From Dactylellina haptotyla (Eukaryota; Ascomycota; Orbiliomycetes; Orbiliales; Orbiliaceae), in NCBI GenBank assembly GCA_031310005.1, contig CM062386.1, forward strand, positions 744,001-808,000: a DNA stretch of 64,000 bases, written 5' to 3'. The position numbers and the translations under genes were made by a program. Each line of letters opens with the position of its first letter. The first letter of the stretch is position 1. Below are positions 36,393 through 47,792 of the stretch, piece by piece. The notes under the pieces were generated by a model. It was not told where the DNA came from. It was given only the letters and a program-made list of their open reading frames with translations, and did no database searches.

Positions 36393-37531
36393 ATGGTGAA
36401 GCCGCTGGAAACATACGTCCACCCTCCCGAGACCAAGGAAGATGTCAAGTACGCCGACCTGGTCACCATCGATCTCTCCGAATATGATACTCCTGGTGGC
36501 CCCCAACGGCTTGCTGCACAGCTCAAAGATGCCGTCCACGAAGTTGGTATGAATCAAAACCACAAACTCTCAAAACACTAATATTATATCAACTAATATG
36601 GTATAAAGGCTTCTTCTACATCAAAAACTTTGGTCTCAGTCAAGAGCAAGTAAACCGCCAGTTCGCCATTGCCAAAGAATTCTTCGCCCTCTCCGAAGAC
36701 CAGCGCCGCAGCTTCCGCGCCCCGCTCGAGGAAGGCATCTACAATGGCTACCGCCCTCTCGGCTCCATCGAGATCCTCCCCGGTCTGCGCGACAACATTG
36801 AATTCTACCAAATCATGAAATCTCTCCCGCAATTCGAACGCGTTCACCCGGACATGGTCCGCCAACACTACGAAGAAATCATGAAATTCCACAGTCACGT
36901 CCACGAAGACATCACCCACAAGATCTTCCGCATCCTCGAGATCATCCTCGAGATCCCCGCGGAGACCCTGGTGAACGGCCACCTCTACGACTCGAACTGC
37001 GATAGCGGATTAAGGTACATGTGTTACCGCGCGAGAAGCCCCGAGGAGAACGAAAAGTTCAAGAACCTCTACTCCCGCGGACACACCGACAACGGAACCA
37101 TCACCTTTGTGTTTCAGCAGCCCGTTGCCGCGCTGCAGGTTAAGAAGAACGATGACGATTCTGAGTGGGAGTATTGTCGTATCCCGGAGGGTACTATATC
37201 CGTCAATATCGCGGATATGCTATCCATTGTGTCGAACGGATATCTCAAAAGCGGGGTGCACAGGGTGATTTGCCCGCCGAAAGATCAGATGGACAAAGAC
37301 AGATTGGGGGTTTTGTACTTCGTCCGGCCGAGTGATAAACTACCGTTGCGGACCATTCCTAGCCCATTGTTGGAGAGAGAGGGATTGATGAAGGATGGGA
37401 TTAATGACCTTGATATCCCGGCTTTGGAGTGGACGAGAGCCAGAGTTAAGAAGAATTGGAGTCGGTCACCTACTGATCCTGATGCTGGGACGACTATGGC
37501 TGGATTCAGCGTGAAGCATTTCCGTGATTAA
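36393..37531 (+). CDS. 2-oxoglutarate/Fe(II)-dependent oxygenase, isopenicillin-N-synthase-like
   Basis: Exons 36393-36546 and 36609-37531 join in phase (intron of 62 nt) to give 358 residues. The N-terminal DIOX_N domain (ADLVTIDLSEY ... EVGFFYIKNFG) precedes the double-stranded beta-helix core. The iron ligands are visible as HTD (SRGHTDNG) near residue 210 and the distal His in SGVHRVICPP near 268; the Arg just after that His may hold 2-oxoglutarate. The substrate is unknown; related fungal enzymes act on small organic acids or secondary metabolites. It is followed in the same direction, 470 bases on, by a methylaspartate ammonia-lyase, which may hint at a shared catabolic role, but co-regulation cannot be seen. 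Confidence 0.88.
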
Positions 37532-37999
37532 ATGTCGATGTGCCCTAGATATAGAGTAAATGGTTTCGTGATCTAGCTGTACTACACAATAATATACGCT
37601 TGTCTACACCGGATCACGGGTAGTATCCGAGATGATATGTTTGCAATATCCATTTGTCATTACGCAATTCAAGTGGTATACCCCGGTAAACGTACTTGCG
37701 TAATATATAATAACTATTCCTAAACTGAAATCGAGCAAACTTGAAAATGAATCGATCCCCATGCAGTGACCCCACGTATCGGTTTAGATCCCGATAGGAA
37801 TGTCGTACAATCGATCCGCTCCCGCAATCCGCACTAGCTCAATGCATATCATCATAGCCCAGTTCATTGATAAAGGCCTCGTAATTAGGAGCAAGAGTTG
37901 CCCCAGAATGCCAGAAACATAACCTTCCATCTGGACATCTGTGTATACATACCATCCAGCAGCTTTTACTTCAATTGAGCTGCCAATAATAATCCAGCA
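37532..37999. other. intergenic
   Basis: Spacer between the oxygenase and the ammonia-lyase. No gene seen. Confidence 0.5.
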
Positions 38000-39256
38000 A
38001 TGCTACCAGTAGACGTCCAATTCGTCGTCGGTCTTTCAGGCTACTTTGTCAAAGACCTCGAAGCCGTCCGGCACAGTCCCAGTTACAACCCCCTCACCGA
38101 CACCGCCATCCGCCCTCGCACGTCCGGCTTCAAAAGTGTTGTCCAGCCGGGCCAGGTAATCTCCATCATCCTCCACCTCCCCAACGGCAGCACCGCCATC
38201 GGCGACTGTGCGGACGTCATCTTCTCCGGCGCCGCCTCGCGTGATCCCTTATTCATCGCCGAAGATAACCTCCCAATCCTTCACACTGTCGTCAAAAAAT
38301 GGCTGCTCTCCTGCGACCTCTCCCAGTTCCGCCCAAACGCAGAATACCTCTCCTCCACCTGGCCACAGCTTAACAATCGAAAACTGCACTCCGCTCTCCG
38401 CTACGGCCTCTCCCAGGCCCTCCTCGCCGCTACAGCACAGGTATACTCTTGCACCATCGCGGAAATCATCTCCCGCGAATGGGGCACGCATATAGCCAAA
38501 CACCCCGTTGACATCCTCGCCAGCTGTCACCGCAACGACACCCTCCAGCTCGACCGCATGATAATGAAACAGGTAGACCTCCTCCCGCACGCCTCCTTCG
38601 TGCACGTATCAGATATCGGCTCCAACGGTGCCGTGTTGCTGGAGTACATCGCCTTCGTGGCACGGCGGGTGAAGGAACGCAAGGCGGTGGGGTATACCCC
38701 GCGCCTGCACTTCGATGTCTACGGCACCGTCGGTGACATATTCACAGAAACGGACCAGCTCGTCGAGTTTTTCGGAATGGTGCAGCGTGCGGCGGAGCCG
38801 TACGAGGTGTTGATCGAGTCGCCCATCATCGCTAATACGAAGGAGGAGCAGATCAGACGGTTAGCAGAGCTCCGTGGGGTGCTGAGGAGTAAAGAGGTGA
38901 AGGTGAAGACCGTGGCGGACGAGTGGTGTAATACGCTCGAGGATATAAAGGAGTTCGCGGGCGCCGGAGCGGTGGATTACGTGCAGATTAAGATGCCGGA
39001 TCTGGGAGGGGTGGATAAGAGCATTGATGCGGTGATATATTGTAAGAGCAGAGGGGTCGGGTGCTGTTTGGGGGGTAGTGCGAACGAAACGGATGTGAGC
39101 GCGCGGATTACGGCCCAGGTGGCGTTGGCGGTGCGGCCGGATTTCTTGCTATCGAAGCCGGGGATCGGGGCAGATGAAGGGTTGATGATATTGCGGAACG
39201 AGATGCTGAGAGGGGTGGCGCTGGCGGGGAGGGGAAAGACATGGTGTAGGCTGTGA
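38000..39256 (+). CDS. methylaspartate ammonia-lyase
   Basis: Enolase-superfamily enzyme that reversibly deaminates threo-3-methylaspartate to mesaconate, a step of bacterial glutamate fermentation. A single intronless frame of 418 residues, close to the usual 413. Expected catalytic and metal residues are present at nearly the positions known from the Citrobacter/Clostridium enzymes: FVHVSD near 200, Asp of HFDVYG near 238, Glu of LIESP near 272, Asp of ADEW near 306 and the Gln/Lys pair of VQIKMPD near 330, followed by CLGGSANETD. Codon use is C-ending and GC-rich like other well-expressed genes here. In a window where almost every conserved gene has introns, the lack of one and the bacterial character of the family suggest old horizontal acquisition. 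Confidence 0.92.
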   Translation: MLPVDVQFVVGLSGYFVKDLEAVRHSPSYNPLTDTAIRPRTSGFKSVVQPGQVISIILHLPNGSTAIGDCADVIFSGAASRDPLFIAEDNLPILHTVVKKWLLSCDLSQFRPNAEYLSSTWPQLNNRKLHSALRYGLSQALLAATAQVYSCTIAEIISREWGTHIAKHPVDILASCHRNDTLQLDRMIMKQVDLLPHASFVHVSDIGSNGAVLLEYIAFVARRVKERKAVGYTPRLHFDVYGTVGDIFTETDQLVEFFGMVQRAAEPYEVLIESPIIANTKEEQIRRLAELRGVLRSKEVKVKTVADEWCNTLEDIKEFAGAGAVDYVQIKMPDLGGVDKSIDAVIYCKSRGVGCCLGGSANETDVSARITAQVALAVRPDFLLSKPGIGADEGLMILRNEMLRGVALAGRGKTWCRL

Positions 39257-40230
39257 AGCCTTGTTGGTATGCATTAAAAGAGGTAGTCTTCAACGGTATA
39301 TTCATATCATATCGTCCGCTATTCTCGAGTACAAAATACTAGGTTTAGTGTTTGTGTAACCAAGCATTTCTCTCCTCGACACAAACTATCGAGTAGTAAT
39401 GCATGATATTATATACCAGTATTCTACCGTAAATAGGGTTCCAGTTAAGTAAAGTGGCCATCGAAACTAACCTCTAGCCAAATCTCCAAAACGTCACTCT
39501 AAAACAAGCATATCGAACCTATCTTTCCAACTTGTGTAGACAGCTTTTGAGTTGCCATACAATATTCCAACAAGGTCTAAGGTCGCATTAGGTGTAGCCA
39601 CCCGTTCTAGCCCGACCTTCAACGGAAGAATGTCCCTACCCTGAAACGAATATCAAGGCTTTCCTGGTCGACTAGGGTTACATATACCGCGAGTCTTACC
39701 CGGCAGCTATTCGGGGTTAAATATACTCTCTTGGGGCCACCAAGCCTCGCTGGTAGCTGCGTTTGAAACTCGAGCCCGAGGCGAAGTGTGCAGAGTCCCA
39801 TACAACACACGAAACTTGCGCTATACAGCTGCCAAGTATATGCGTATACGGTGGTTGATTCAGGGTGGTTTTATGTACCAATATGGCTGGTTCTAACAAA
39901 TTCGAGAGGTATGAGAGTGTCCATTCGAATAGCTCAGTGTCATACGATCTCGAAACACAAGTTGGAAAAGGTTATTCTTGCTTGTATATAGTTGTCAATA
40001 AGGACGACACGACCGTCCTTATTTTTTATTCTCGGTATCATTTTCAATTCTCCTCAAGCTCGTGGCAGGTCCATTTGAGTATTATATGTTCATTTCTTCC
40101 ATTTTTATCATTCTCTAGTATATTGAAAATTTATTATTTCCCTTTTCCTTTAGCTTTCTACTTAATTTCATATAAAAAGCTCCTAATATTACATATATAT
40201 ACTGTGTTTAAACGGGATAAATTCTACAAG
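39257..40230. other. intergenic
   Basis: AT-rich, ending in the TATA box and leader of the repeat protein. An in-frame open stretch runs upstream of 40231 but lacks protein character. Confidence 0.5.
40171..40178 (+). promoter_or_regulatory. TATA box of the secreted repeat protein
   Basis: TATAAAAA lies 60 bases before the ATG at 40231. Its position supports starting at 40231 rather than at the upstream in-frame Met at 39865. Confidence 0.5.
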
Positions 40231-41820
40231 ATGAAAGTCACAGCGGGAACCCTCGCTGTTATCTTGCTGGCAGCCAGCGCTTCTGCCGGCCCAATCCTTA
40301 AACCAGCAGTTCCGTTCTCCAATTCGACGGCTCCTTGCTCCAACTCGACAGTTCTATATGTTGAAAGCCCTTCGAAAGCCATCGAAGCTCTTCTGAAAGC
40401 AGCCCCAGATTTTATCCGGGAAAGGATTGCTAAGCTCCCTGAGGCCGAGCAGAGGAAGATCCTCGAGACAGGAGTTCTTCCAACTGGTCTTGTGAAGCGT
40501 GGAGCATTCTCCAACTCGACTGTCGAGGCTGCTAAGAAGTTTGCAACCGGCTTAGAAGGTCTGGTTAAGGTCGCTCCGAGTTTCTTCAAAGAGGCATTCG
40601 CCAAGTTCCCCATTGAAGAAATGAAGCAAATGTTCAAGACTGGGAATATCCCAGCTAATTTTACCAGGCGCGCCATCGAAAAAGCACCCTACTCCAATTC
40701 AACCGGTGAGGTGGATTTGCCAGTATCAAATCTCGAAAAGTATATCAATTCGGCCCCAAGCATAGTCCGAGAAAAATGGGAAGCTTTGACCCCCGAGGAA
40801 CGATCGAAATCGATCGAAACAGGGAATATTCCAGCAGGCATATTCCCAGATGGCAGGCTTGCCAACAAAACAGCCGCGATGCCCAAGGTACTTTCAGAAG
40901 TCCGGTCATCGAACTCGACAGGTCATGAATTGCCGCTCGTAGAGGATATTATCGCACATTCTCCACCTATTGTTCGAGAGAGCTTTGCCAAGTTGTCCGT
41001 CGAAGAACAGAAGAAAATAATCGAATCTGGAAAGATCCCAAAAAGCGTAATGCCAGACGAGGTCCTTAAGGGCCTGCTCGACAAACGTGCAGAAAGTGAT
41101 GATCTCATGAAAGCCGTCCAGAAGAAACTCTCGGACAAGCTCACGAAGCTGCCAATGGCCACCGTCAACAAGATCTCCAAGCTACCGCCAGCGGAGTTGA
41201 AAAAGATAATCGAGACGGGAAATATTCCCGCAGGCCTGACCCGTCGTGCGCTAGATGAACGCGCGGACGAGAGAAGTATGTCCAGTAAGGAAACTTACAT
41301 CCGTACCGCAATGCGTAATGGCGCTAACGATGAGCAGGTGAAGTTCCTACGTGGGGTTCCGGATACTAAATTCGAAAAACTCGAGAAGGTCACGACGAAA
41401 TATAAATTGGCCGTTCAACAACTATGGGCAAAGTTTATCCCCAGGATGAGCGGGATGAAGGCTTCGAAGGACCAGCTTACACATTTGCGTCCCCCACCGA
41501 CGGATAATGCCCCTTCTAACGGTGCCCGTCCAACTGAGAAAGATACGTTTATTAGATGGGCGACGCATAAAGGTGTGTCGCAGGAGAGGATCGATGCTTT
41601 GAAGGGTATGAAGGATCAGGAGTTCGAAGACCTGAACAAATTGAGCACGAAGGGGAGAATGATCAAGGAGGGCGAGATGATGGGGGCTGAGGATTCTCAA
41701 CTTGAGTTCTTCAGGAGAGGGGTTCCGCAAAGTGTGTGGAACGAACTCGATTCACTGAAGAAGCAGAGGGAACGTGCCAAGCAGATGTTGAAGGATAAGA
41801 AGGTTCCTGATAACTTGTGA
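40231..41820 (+). CDS. secreted repeat protein with dibasic (Kex2-like) sites
   Basis: Intronless, 529 residues, with a clear signal peptide (MKVTAGTLAVILLAASASAG). The body holds about five diverged helical modules of 45-55 residues, near residues 46-90, 107-148, 167-207, 235-277 and 290-335. The shared pattern is roughly h-x-x-AP-x-hh-R-E-x-h-x-K-L-x-x-EE-x-K-hh-E-T-G-N-I-P-x-G. Modules are separated by dibasic pairs (VKR-GAF, TRR-AIE, DKR-AES, TRR-ALD) and by SNST sequons, which would be N-glycosylated (PFSNST, PCSNST, AFSNST, PYSNST, RSSNST). The C-terminal third has a second repeat type (ETYIRTAMRNG / DTFIRWATHKG ... LKG). No family is recognised. It may be a Kex2-processed precursor or a secreted helical repeat protein; both are inferences. 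Confidence 0.75.
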   Translation: MKVTAGTLAVILLAASASAGPILKPAVPFSNSTAPCSNSTVLYVESPSKAIEALLKAAPDFIRERIAKLPEAEQRKILETGVLPTGLVKRGAFSNSTVEAAKKFATGLEGLVKVAPSFFKEAFAKFPIEEMKQMFKTGNIPANFTRRAIEKAPYSNSTGEVDLPVSNLEKYINSAPSIVREKWEALTPEERSKSIETGNIPAGIFPDGRLANKTAAMPKVLSEVRSSNSTGHELPLVEDIIAHSPPIVRESFAKLSVEEQKKIIESGKIPKSVMPDEVLKGLLDKRAESDDLMKAVQKKLSDKLTKLPMATVNKISKLPPAELKKIIETGNIPAGLTRRALDERADERSMSSKETYIRTAMRNGANDEQVKFLRGVPDTKFEKLEKVTTKYKLAVQQLWAKFIPRMSGMKASKDQLTHLRPPPTDNAPSNGARPTEKDTFIRWATHKGVSQERIDALKGMKDQEFEDLNKLSTKGRMIKEGEMMGAEDSQLEFFRRGVPQSVWNELDSLKKQRERAKQMLKDKKVPDNL

Positions 41821-42260
41821 TTTATATCAATCGCCTCATGCCCTTTAGGCGGTGATAATAGTAATATTTATACATAAAAGCAAATTTAGCATCTAAATCG
41901 ATATTTTTTCTTCCAATCTCTAAAACGATCCATTGTAACTTATGACTGTTTGTGAATTGATACCGGTTTATATTCCTATATATACCGACGTTATAAGCCA
42001 ACTTTATCACTTATCTTGTCTATTATTTGGTGAAGCTGGTGATAGTTGGAGTGGCTAATACGTCGGCTATGCCGAAGCGGTTTTCAGCCGAGGGCGCCGT
42101 TGGCACGTGCGCTGGAGCATTCCCCAAACAACAACGCCGGACGGCTTGACGGCGTCGACACGCGATTTCTGCGCGGCCTCCTCTCACAAAACACAACCGC
42201 AGCCTCATCCCGCCATCACCATCGCTCCCGCATCCGCCCCCGCAGGCCCCCACCGACGAG
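41821..42260. other. intergenic, PEX3 promoter
   Basis: AT-rich 3' flank, then a GC-rich leader before PEX3. No gene seen. Confidence 0.5.
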
Positions 42261-43987
42261 ATGCTGAAGCAGACCCAGAACTTCCTCCGCAAGAACCGCA
42301 CAAATCTCGCCATCGGCGCCGGCCTCCTCGGCTCCATCTATGTCGGCGCAAACTATGTTTTGGGGAAGTTTTCTGAGGCCAAGAATCGCATGGCCAGCGA
42401 TCGTATAGCCAGGGAGAAGTATGAATCTTCCCCCACCCCCCCTGTCCTTCAGGGCTTGATGCTTCAAGTGTGACGGATTGCTGACGCTGGAATAGTTTAC
42501 GCCGCCGCTTCGAGCAAAATCAGGAAGACTGCTCCTTCACAGTCCTCGCACTCCTTCCCACCGCCACAGAACGAATCCTCGAACTCCTTCCAGTCGAGCA
42601 GATAACCCACCAATTACAGGAAAAGAAGGCCGCAAGGCTAGCCAAGAGCGGTGCGCCGTCAGAGGTCTCCTTCGGTGCACTCTCCGTCAAGGATGACGAC
42701 GGTATATCCGTCAAGTCGCTCAAGTCCGAGCCACCGCCCTCCGGTGGCGATCCGAAGGTGAAAAAGACGAAAGCGCAACTCTGGAACGAATTGAAGATCA
42801 CATGTATAACTATCTCCAACCTCATATCTTCACAGAATATTAGTCCTTCCTACTCAATGCTAACCGTTTTGTAGCCATCACTCGTGCCTACACCCTTATC
42901 TACACACTCGGCCTCCTCTGCTTCCTCACCCGCATCCAACTCAACCTCCTCGGCCGCCGCAACTACCTCTCCTCTGTTATCTCGCTCGCCGAACGAGATA
43001 ACGAGTCGCCGATTTCTCTCGAGAACAACGAGAACAACCCTCAATTGTCGCAGGAGGACTACGATGTGAACAGGAAATATCTGACCTTCAGTTGGTGGCT
43101 GCTGCACCGAGGATGGAGAAAGGTACTCTCCGTCGTGGAAGTCTCCGTCAAGCAGGTGTTCGGACCGTATGTAATCCACATATTCTCCAAACTCTTCATA
43201 ATGTACAGTCAGCGCTAACATTGTCATAGATTGAACCCACGTGACGACATCTCCATGTCCCAGCTCCGTGAACTCACAATGCAAATCCGCAAAACAGTTG
43301 AAGGCGACGAATTATTCTCGTTAGTTGACCCATTAGCGCGCTCCATCCTACCCAGAATTTAAAATCACGCATTTTAGCAAAAACTAACTACAAACCATGC
43401 AAGAACCAGTTGGCTTCCTTTCCTCCTCCCCCCGAACGGCGACGAAGACATGGTCCTCCGCGAGGCCGGTGTTATCCCCGAACACGCCAACCCGGACCCT
43501 ACGGGTACCTCCCAGACTTCCATCTTTGCCTCCTCCGCCCCTCTCAGACGACTCTTGGATGAGACTTCCGATTTGATTGATTCCCCACCCGGTCGAGATG
43601 TTCTTACACAATTGTTCGACGCTGGATTTAGCGTTTTGCTCGAGGAAAAGCTAGCGGAGCAGGCTTTTAAGGTTGTCGCCTTGCCGATGCCAGGAAGCGT
43701 CGACCACGAAGGCAGGATAACAGAGATATACGAAATTCCTCCAGATGCGAAGACCAAGGTTGCAAACGTCCTCGCGGTTGTCACAAGGCAGGCCCATTTG
43801 ATCGGAAACGGAATTCCGAACGAATACCTCAAGGTAAGAATGGCCCTCTATGATCAATTTATAGTTTCATAAACAATGCTGATTGGTGGGTTTTAAATAG
43901 GCCATGGAGAAACAACAAGATTTGACCGGATTCAGTGCTATCATTTATTCCAATTTCGATCTATCGAAGGCTTCGCCAATGGAGTAA
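42261..43987 (+). CDS. PEX3: peroxin 3
   Basis: Peroxisomal membrane protein that recruits Pex19 and drives insertion of other peroxisomal membrane proteins. Six exons fit in phase: 42261-42418, 42496-42803, 42875-43166, 43230-43319, 43410-43833 and 43901-43987, giving 452 residues (yeast 441). The N-terminal FLRKNRTNLAIGAGLLGSIY is the membrane anchor. LRRRFEQNQEDCSFTVLALLP straddles the first splice and is the family signature; TRAYTLIYTLGLLCFLTRIQLNLLGR follows. The C-terminal half is helical and acidic as expected. The fourth exon encodes only about 30 residues. Confidence 0.95.
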
Positions 43988-44458
43988 ATTTTCTACGACA
44001 ATGTTTGTAGCAGAGTAATCTTATGGAATGAGATCCCAATACCTGGGATTCTTCACGGATATTTATAACGACCAACGGCATTCCACACGTGCCCACGATT
44101 CTCTCGCTATGACAGCAGAGAAGATGGGTATATGAACTCAAAGTAAAGGGTAATTTCGGCATGCATTTTATTATAGCGAGCTGTTTGGTATACTTTTTTC
44201 CTTTGCATATTCCACATGTACGTACGAGTTAATATTCTTACTATTTATTCTTTTTTTGTTCATTTATTCGGGATCATGTTCGACGATTATGGTTTGCAAA
44301 ATATAATGGGTCTTGTTTAGAAGGCAATTGGCTGGACATAGTTCTGGGAAATACAGGAATATATACTTTTTTTGAAACAATATATTGTGACCAAGGAGAT
44401 CCATCGAACGAATACAAATATAACCTTCTACCTGATATGAGGCGTAGGTAGCTTGTTT
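43988..44458. other. intergenic between convergent genes
   Basis: AT-rich; no gene seen. Confidence 0.5.
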
Positions 44459-45100
44459 TTACCTGAATGAATCCATACGCTTCATTATCGCAACACAAGT
44501 CGCCGCCGCTATAACCAGATCGACTTGACTCTCGTCGACGAGAAGCACGCCCTCGCGGTCTCTCGCTTTCTTCTTCGTAAAGCTCGCAACCTCGACTCTC
44601 TTCCCCTCAACGATCTTGTACAATCGAGAAGTACACCCGCCGGCGTCCTCGGACTCGTGAACGGCCCAGATGTGGAGAATGCTGTCCTTGACGAACAGGT
44701 CGTCGCGGGGACTGGTTCCCACGGCGCCTGCGGGGCGGAAGTCGATTGTGTGGGTTGAGTGTGGTGAGTTTGAAGGGAAAACAAGCGACCAGTGCCCGAA
44801 AACGAGGATGGGCCCGGAGAGGGTAACGAGGGTTTTCTCAGTCGCAACATCGATACATTGGAAAGTTCGGCTGAGCCAGCCCTGGGAGTCGAACCGCAGG
44901 GTTGGTGAGATGTCCTTCGTCTCAGTTGCTAGCTTGTCGAGGTCCAGGTCGATGCGATGCTCGGTACTCGATGAGGATGCGAGCGCGGATTTCGCAAGGT
45001 TGACTAGACCGTTTTTCCCTTCTTTGACATAGAGGGCGATGCTGCTTTGAAAGATCGCCTCTCTGTCTAGAGGGAAGTCCGAGAGTTTATGCTGTGCCAT
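44459..45100 (-). CDS. hypothetical protein, possibly LURP-one/tubby-C-like fold
   Basis: Intronless, 213 residues starting MAQHKLSDFPLD. The middle alternates short strands (ISPTLRFDSQGWLSRTFQCID, KTLVTLSG, WSLVFPS, HTIDFRPAG, DSILHIWAVHES) and ends with a hydrophobic helix (VDLVIAAATCVAIMKRM). This layout, a beta barrel closed by a C-terminal helix, recalls tubby-C-like/LURP-one domains, but no signature proves it. There is no signal peptide. Confidence 0.6.
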   Translation of the reverse strand: MAQHKLSDFPLDREAIFQSSIALYVKEGKNGLVNLAKSALASSSSTEHRIDLDLDKLATETKDISPTLRFDSQGWLSRTFQCIDVATEKTLVTLSGPILVFGHWSLVFPSNSPHSTHTIDFRPAGAVGTSPRDDLFVKDSILHIWAVHESEDAGGCTSRLYKIVEGKRVEVASFTKKKARDREGVLLVDESQVDLVIAAATCVAIMKRMDSFR

Positions 45101-46032
45101 GGAAAAATATTTGTCTTTTAGATAGTACTTAACTATTCTGTAGATTTTGACCAGAGATTGAGGAATATGGATATATTGCCAAGGACTTCACACTATTCCC
45201 TTGCGGGTGTCGCGCGACTTTAAGCACCCTGCGTCGTCGGCCCGTCTTTGGAGGCGCAGTCCGAGAGATGGATATAATATCGCTGTTATAGGCCCGCGGT
45301 AACTACGTCACTTGACTTGAACAGTGGCGGATCCTTTTTATCACTCCATCCATAACGTTAATGAAGATTATTTTGAGCGATGGCTTGAGTATACTGGCCA
45401 GTACTGGTGGCGATTGATATCACTCAACAATCAGATGAGCTCTTCTATTGGTGGAATGTTGATATTTGCTGTCTGTAGAGACAAGGCTGCGTGAGAAGCA
45501 TGAGGTGAAGTATAATATGGACGTAGAAAAAAAACTGATATTGTCAGATAAACTTTTCGAACTCTAGGAAACATGAAGGAAGAAAAGAAAGGAAACCGGA
45601 AAGCGAACAGGAAAAACACATCTAATATAACAGGCATGCAGTTAGGTGTATACTATTGGTACAAGTGTCTTTTCTTCGGAGGCAGGTGGATCATTAACTC
45701 TGTGAAGGAGAGGAAAGTATAACAAGAGCCCCGGAAGAGAGATGATGGATGATAAACAACGAAAATAAAACACCCCTAGCAGAATACATCGTTTCCGAAA
45801 CAGAGATTCGAAAAGTACAGCAGACTCCCATCCCAGATTAAAACCAACGACGACAGATTAAGAATAAAAAGAAAACCAGACATAGAATAAAACACCTTAT
45901 TCATCGAGGTGAGGTGAGGGTAGATGGGTACAAAAGAAGATATGCTCTTCAGGAGATAGAGAGATCCGAAGCATCCTAGGCTATTTTAGAACGCGGCCTA
46001 TTAGGACGGCGTCGGCGAGGTCGGCGAGGTTT
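45101..46032. other. intergenic
   Basis: AT-rich 0.9 kb, promoter of the preceding minus-strand gene and 3' flank of CBF5. No gene seen; no snoRNA boxes convincing enough to call. Confidence 0.5.
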
Positions 46033-47792
46033 CTAATCGTCCGACTTGTCGGCTCTTTCCTTCTCTTTCCTAGCTTTCTTCTCCTCCTTCTTTTGCTTCT
46101 TTAGTCGCCTCCTCTCCTGCTTCTCTTCCTCTGTCTCTTCGACTTCAACGGACTTTCTCTTCTTGTCCTTCTTTTCGGCCTCTGGCTTTGGTTCCGATGC
46201 TTTCATCTCAACGTCTCCGTCCGCAGGAGCACCCTCGGGCTTAGCTTCTCCTTCGGGGGCGTTGTAGTCAGTGTACTTCTCCTTCCACTTCTTGGGTGTG
46301 GCTTCATTTGTTCGGCCAAATTTCTGTGTCACAAGTTAGCTTGATTGTCCTCTAGTTGCGGGTGTAGGCCAGTAGAATAGCACGAACATCTAGTTTTCCA
46401 TCTGCCTTCAACTTCTTCTTTTCAGTGGCGGTAGGCCCCATGCCCCATCTCCTTGGGTAAAGATCTCTCTCCATGATACATCTCTTGACCTTAGCGACAA
46501 CGCCGTGGTCGCATGTGGTCATTTCAACGGTAGACATCTGAGCGATACCGATGGCGATAGCTTCACCCTTTGTTGTCATCAATACAACCTCCTCGTGAAC
46601 TTCAATACCATCCTCTAAGAGACAAACATCTATCAGCAAAGTTCTGGATAATTTAATTAGGGTACTGAATGAATATCTTACCGAATCGTAGGAGTCCAGG
46701 AATCATCAACTTGGCGCCGTAGCAGACAGCATTGACAGCCGAATCCTTAACGACGATTCTCTTGTATCCGGTCAACAAGCTCTCAAGAGGTCTAATAACC
46801 CGTCTCAAATAAGTCTCGTCTCTCGTGTTCTCGTACATCCACTGCGCATCCAAAACATCGTGAAGGGTGACAATGTTATCGTTCTCGCTAAGCGCACCAC
46901 TCCTGACTCTCCTGAGCTCCTGCATGTGACCGCCGACACCCAACAGAAGACCCAAGTGAACACAGAGGGTACGGATATATGTACCAGCTTCGCACGAAAC
47001 CCAGAAAACGGCCAGATGTCTATCATTGTCGAATTCCAAGAGCTTGCTCTCGTAGATTGTTCTGATTCTCAACTGTCGCTTGACGGCGGAGATGAGTGGA
47101 GGACGCTGGAAGAGGGCGCCAGTGAGTGTTTCCAGAGCGCGGGAGACCTGTGCTTCGTTGGTGACTTTGTCATGGAGACGGAGGACGCAGACGTATTCCT
47201 TTCCTGCACCTTGTTGGGATTTGACAAGACGGGTGGCACGGTCGAGACAGACGATGAGACAGCCGGTGACCTTGGGATCGAGGGTACCGGAGTGGCCGGT
47301 CTTGTCGATTTTAAGGATACGTTTAATCCAGGCGACGACTTCGTGGGAGGATGGGTTGGAGGGCTTGTCGAGATTGATAACACCGCTGGAGACGTAGGAT
47401 TTGAGGTCGCGTTTCAGGGGTGGGCAGCCACTGATGATTGTTAGTAGCTATTTCTGATACAATGGGTAGATATGAGAATTACGTACACTGGTATGGGGGT
47501 GAAGTGACCTGTTCGGACTCGGAGCTTGTCATAGTTCTTGAGGAGCAATCTGGAAGAATTTTTGTTAGCCAGGGCGGCAACTTTTGGAGTACCGATGGCG
47601 AGATCGAACTTACGGCCAGGTGCCTGGAAAGAAGAGCAGAGGTTAGCAACAATGGACGAAAGAGAGGATACTCGGTAGACCTGGCGGGGGAGGGCACATA
47701 CTGGTGTCTGTTGTCGGCGAGATGTTCTCTGGTTTGATCGCGTACTCGTTGTCTTCCTCCTTCTTCCCAACTACCTCCATCTTGTCGGTCAT
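46033..47792 (-). CDS. CBF5: H/ACA snoRNP pseudouridine synthase Cbf5 (dyskerin)
   Basis: Catalytic subunit of H/ACA snoRNPs, which makes pseudouridine in rRNA and snRNA in the nucleolus. Six exons fit in phase: 47792-47702, 47623-47614 (a 10-nt microexon), 47549-47487, 47430-46682, 46614-46388 and 46323-46033, giving 476 residues (yeast 483). The microexon restores [15 protein letters not shown], which is conserved in the family. The catalytic Asp is in [22 protein letters not shown] and the PUA-domain segment ([20 protein letters not shown]) follow. The C-terminus is the usual Lys/Glu-rich tail ([15 protein letters not shown]) for nucleolar targeting. Confidence 0.95.
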
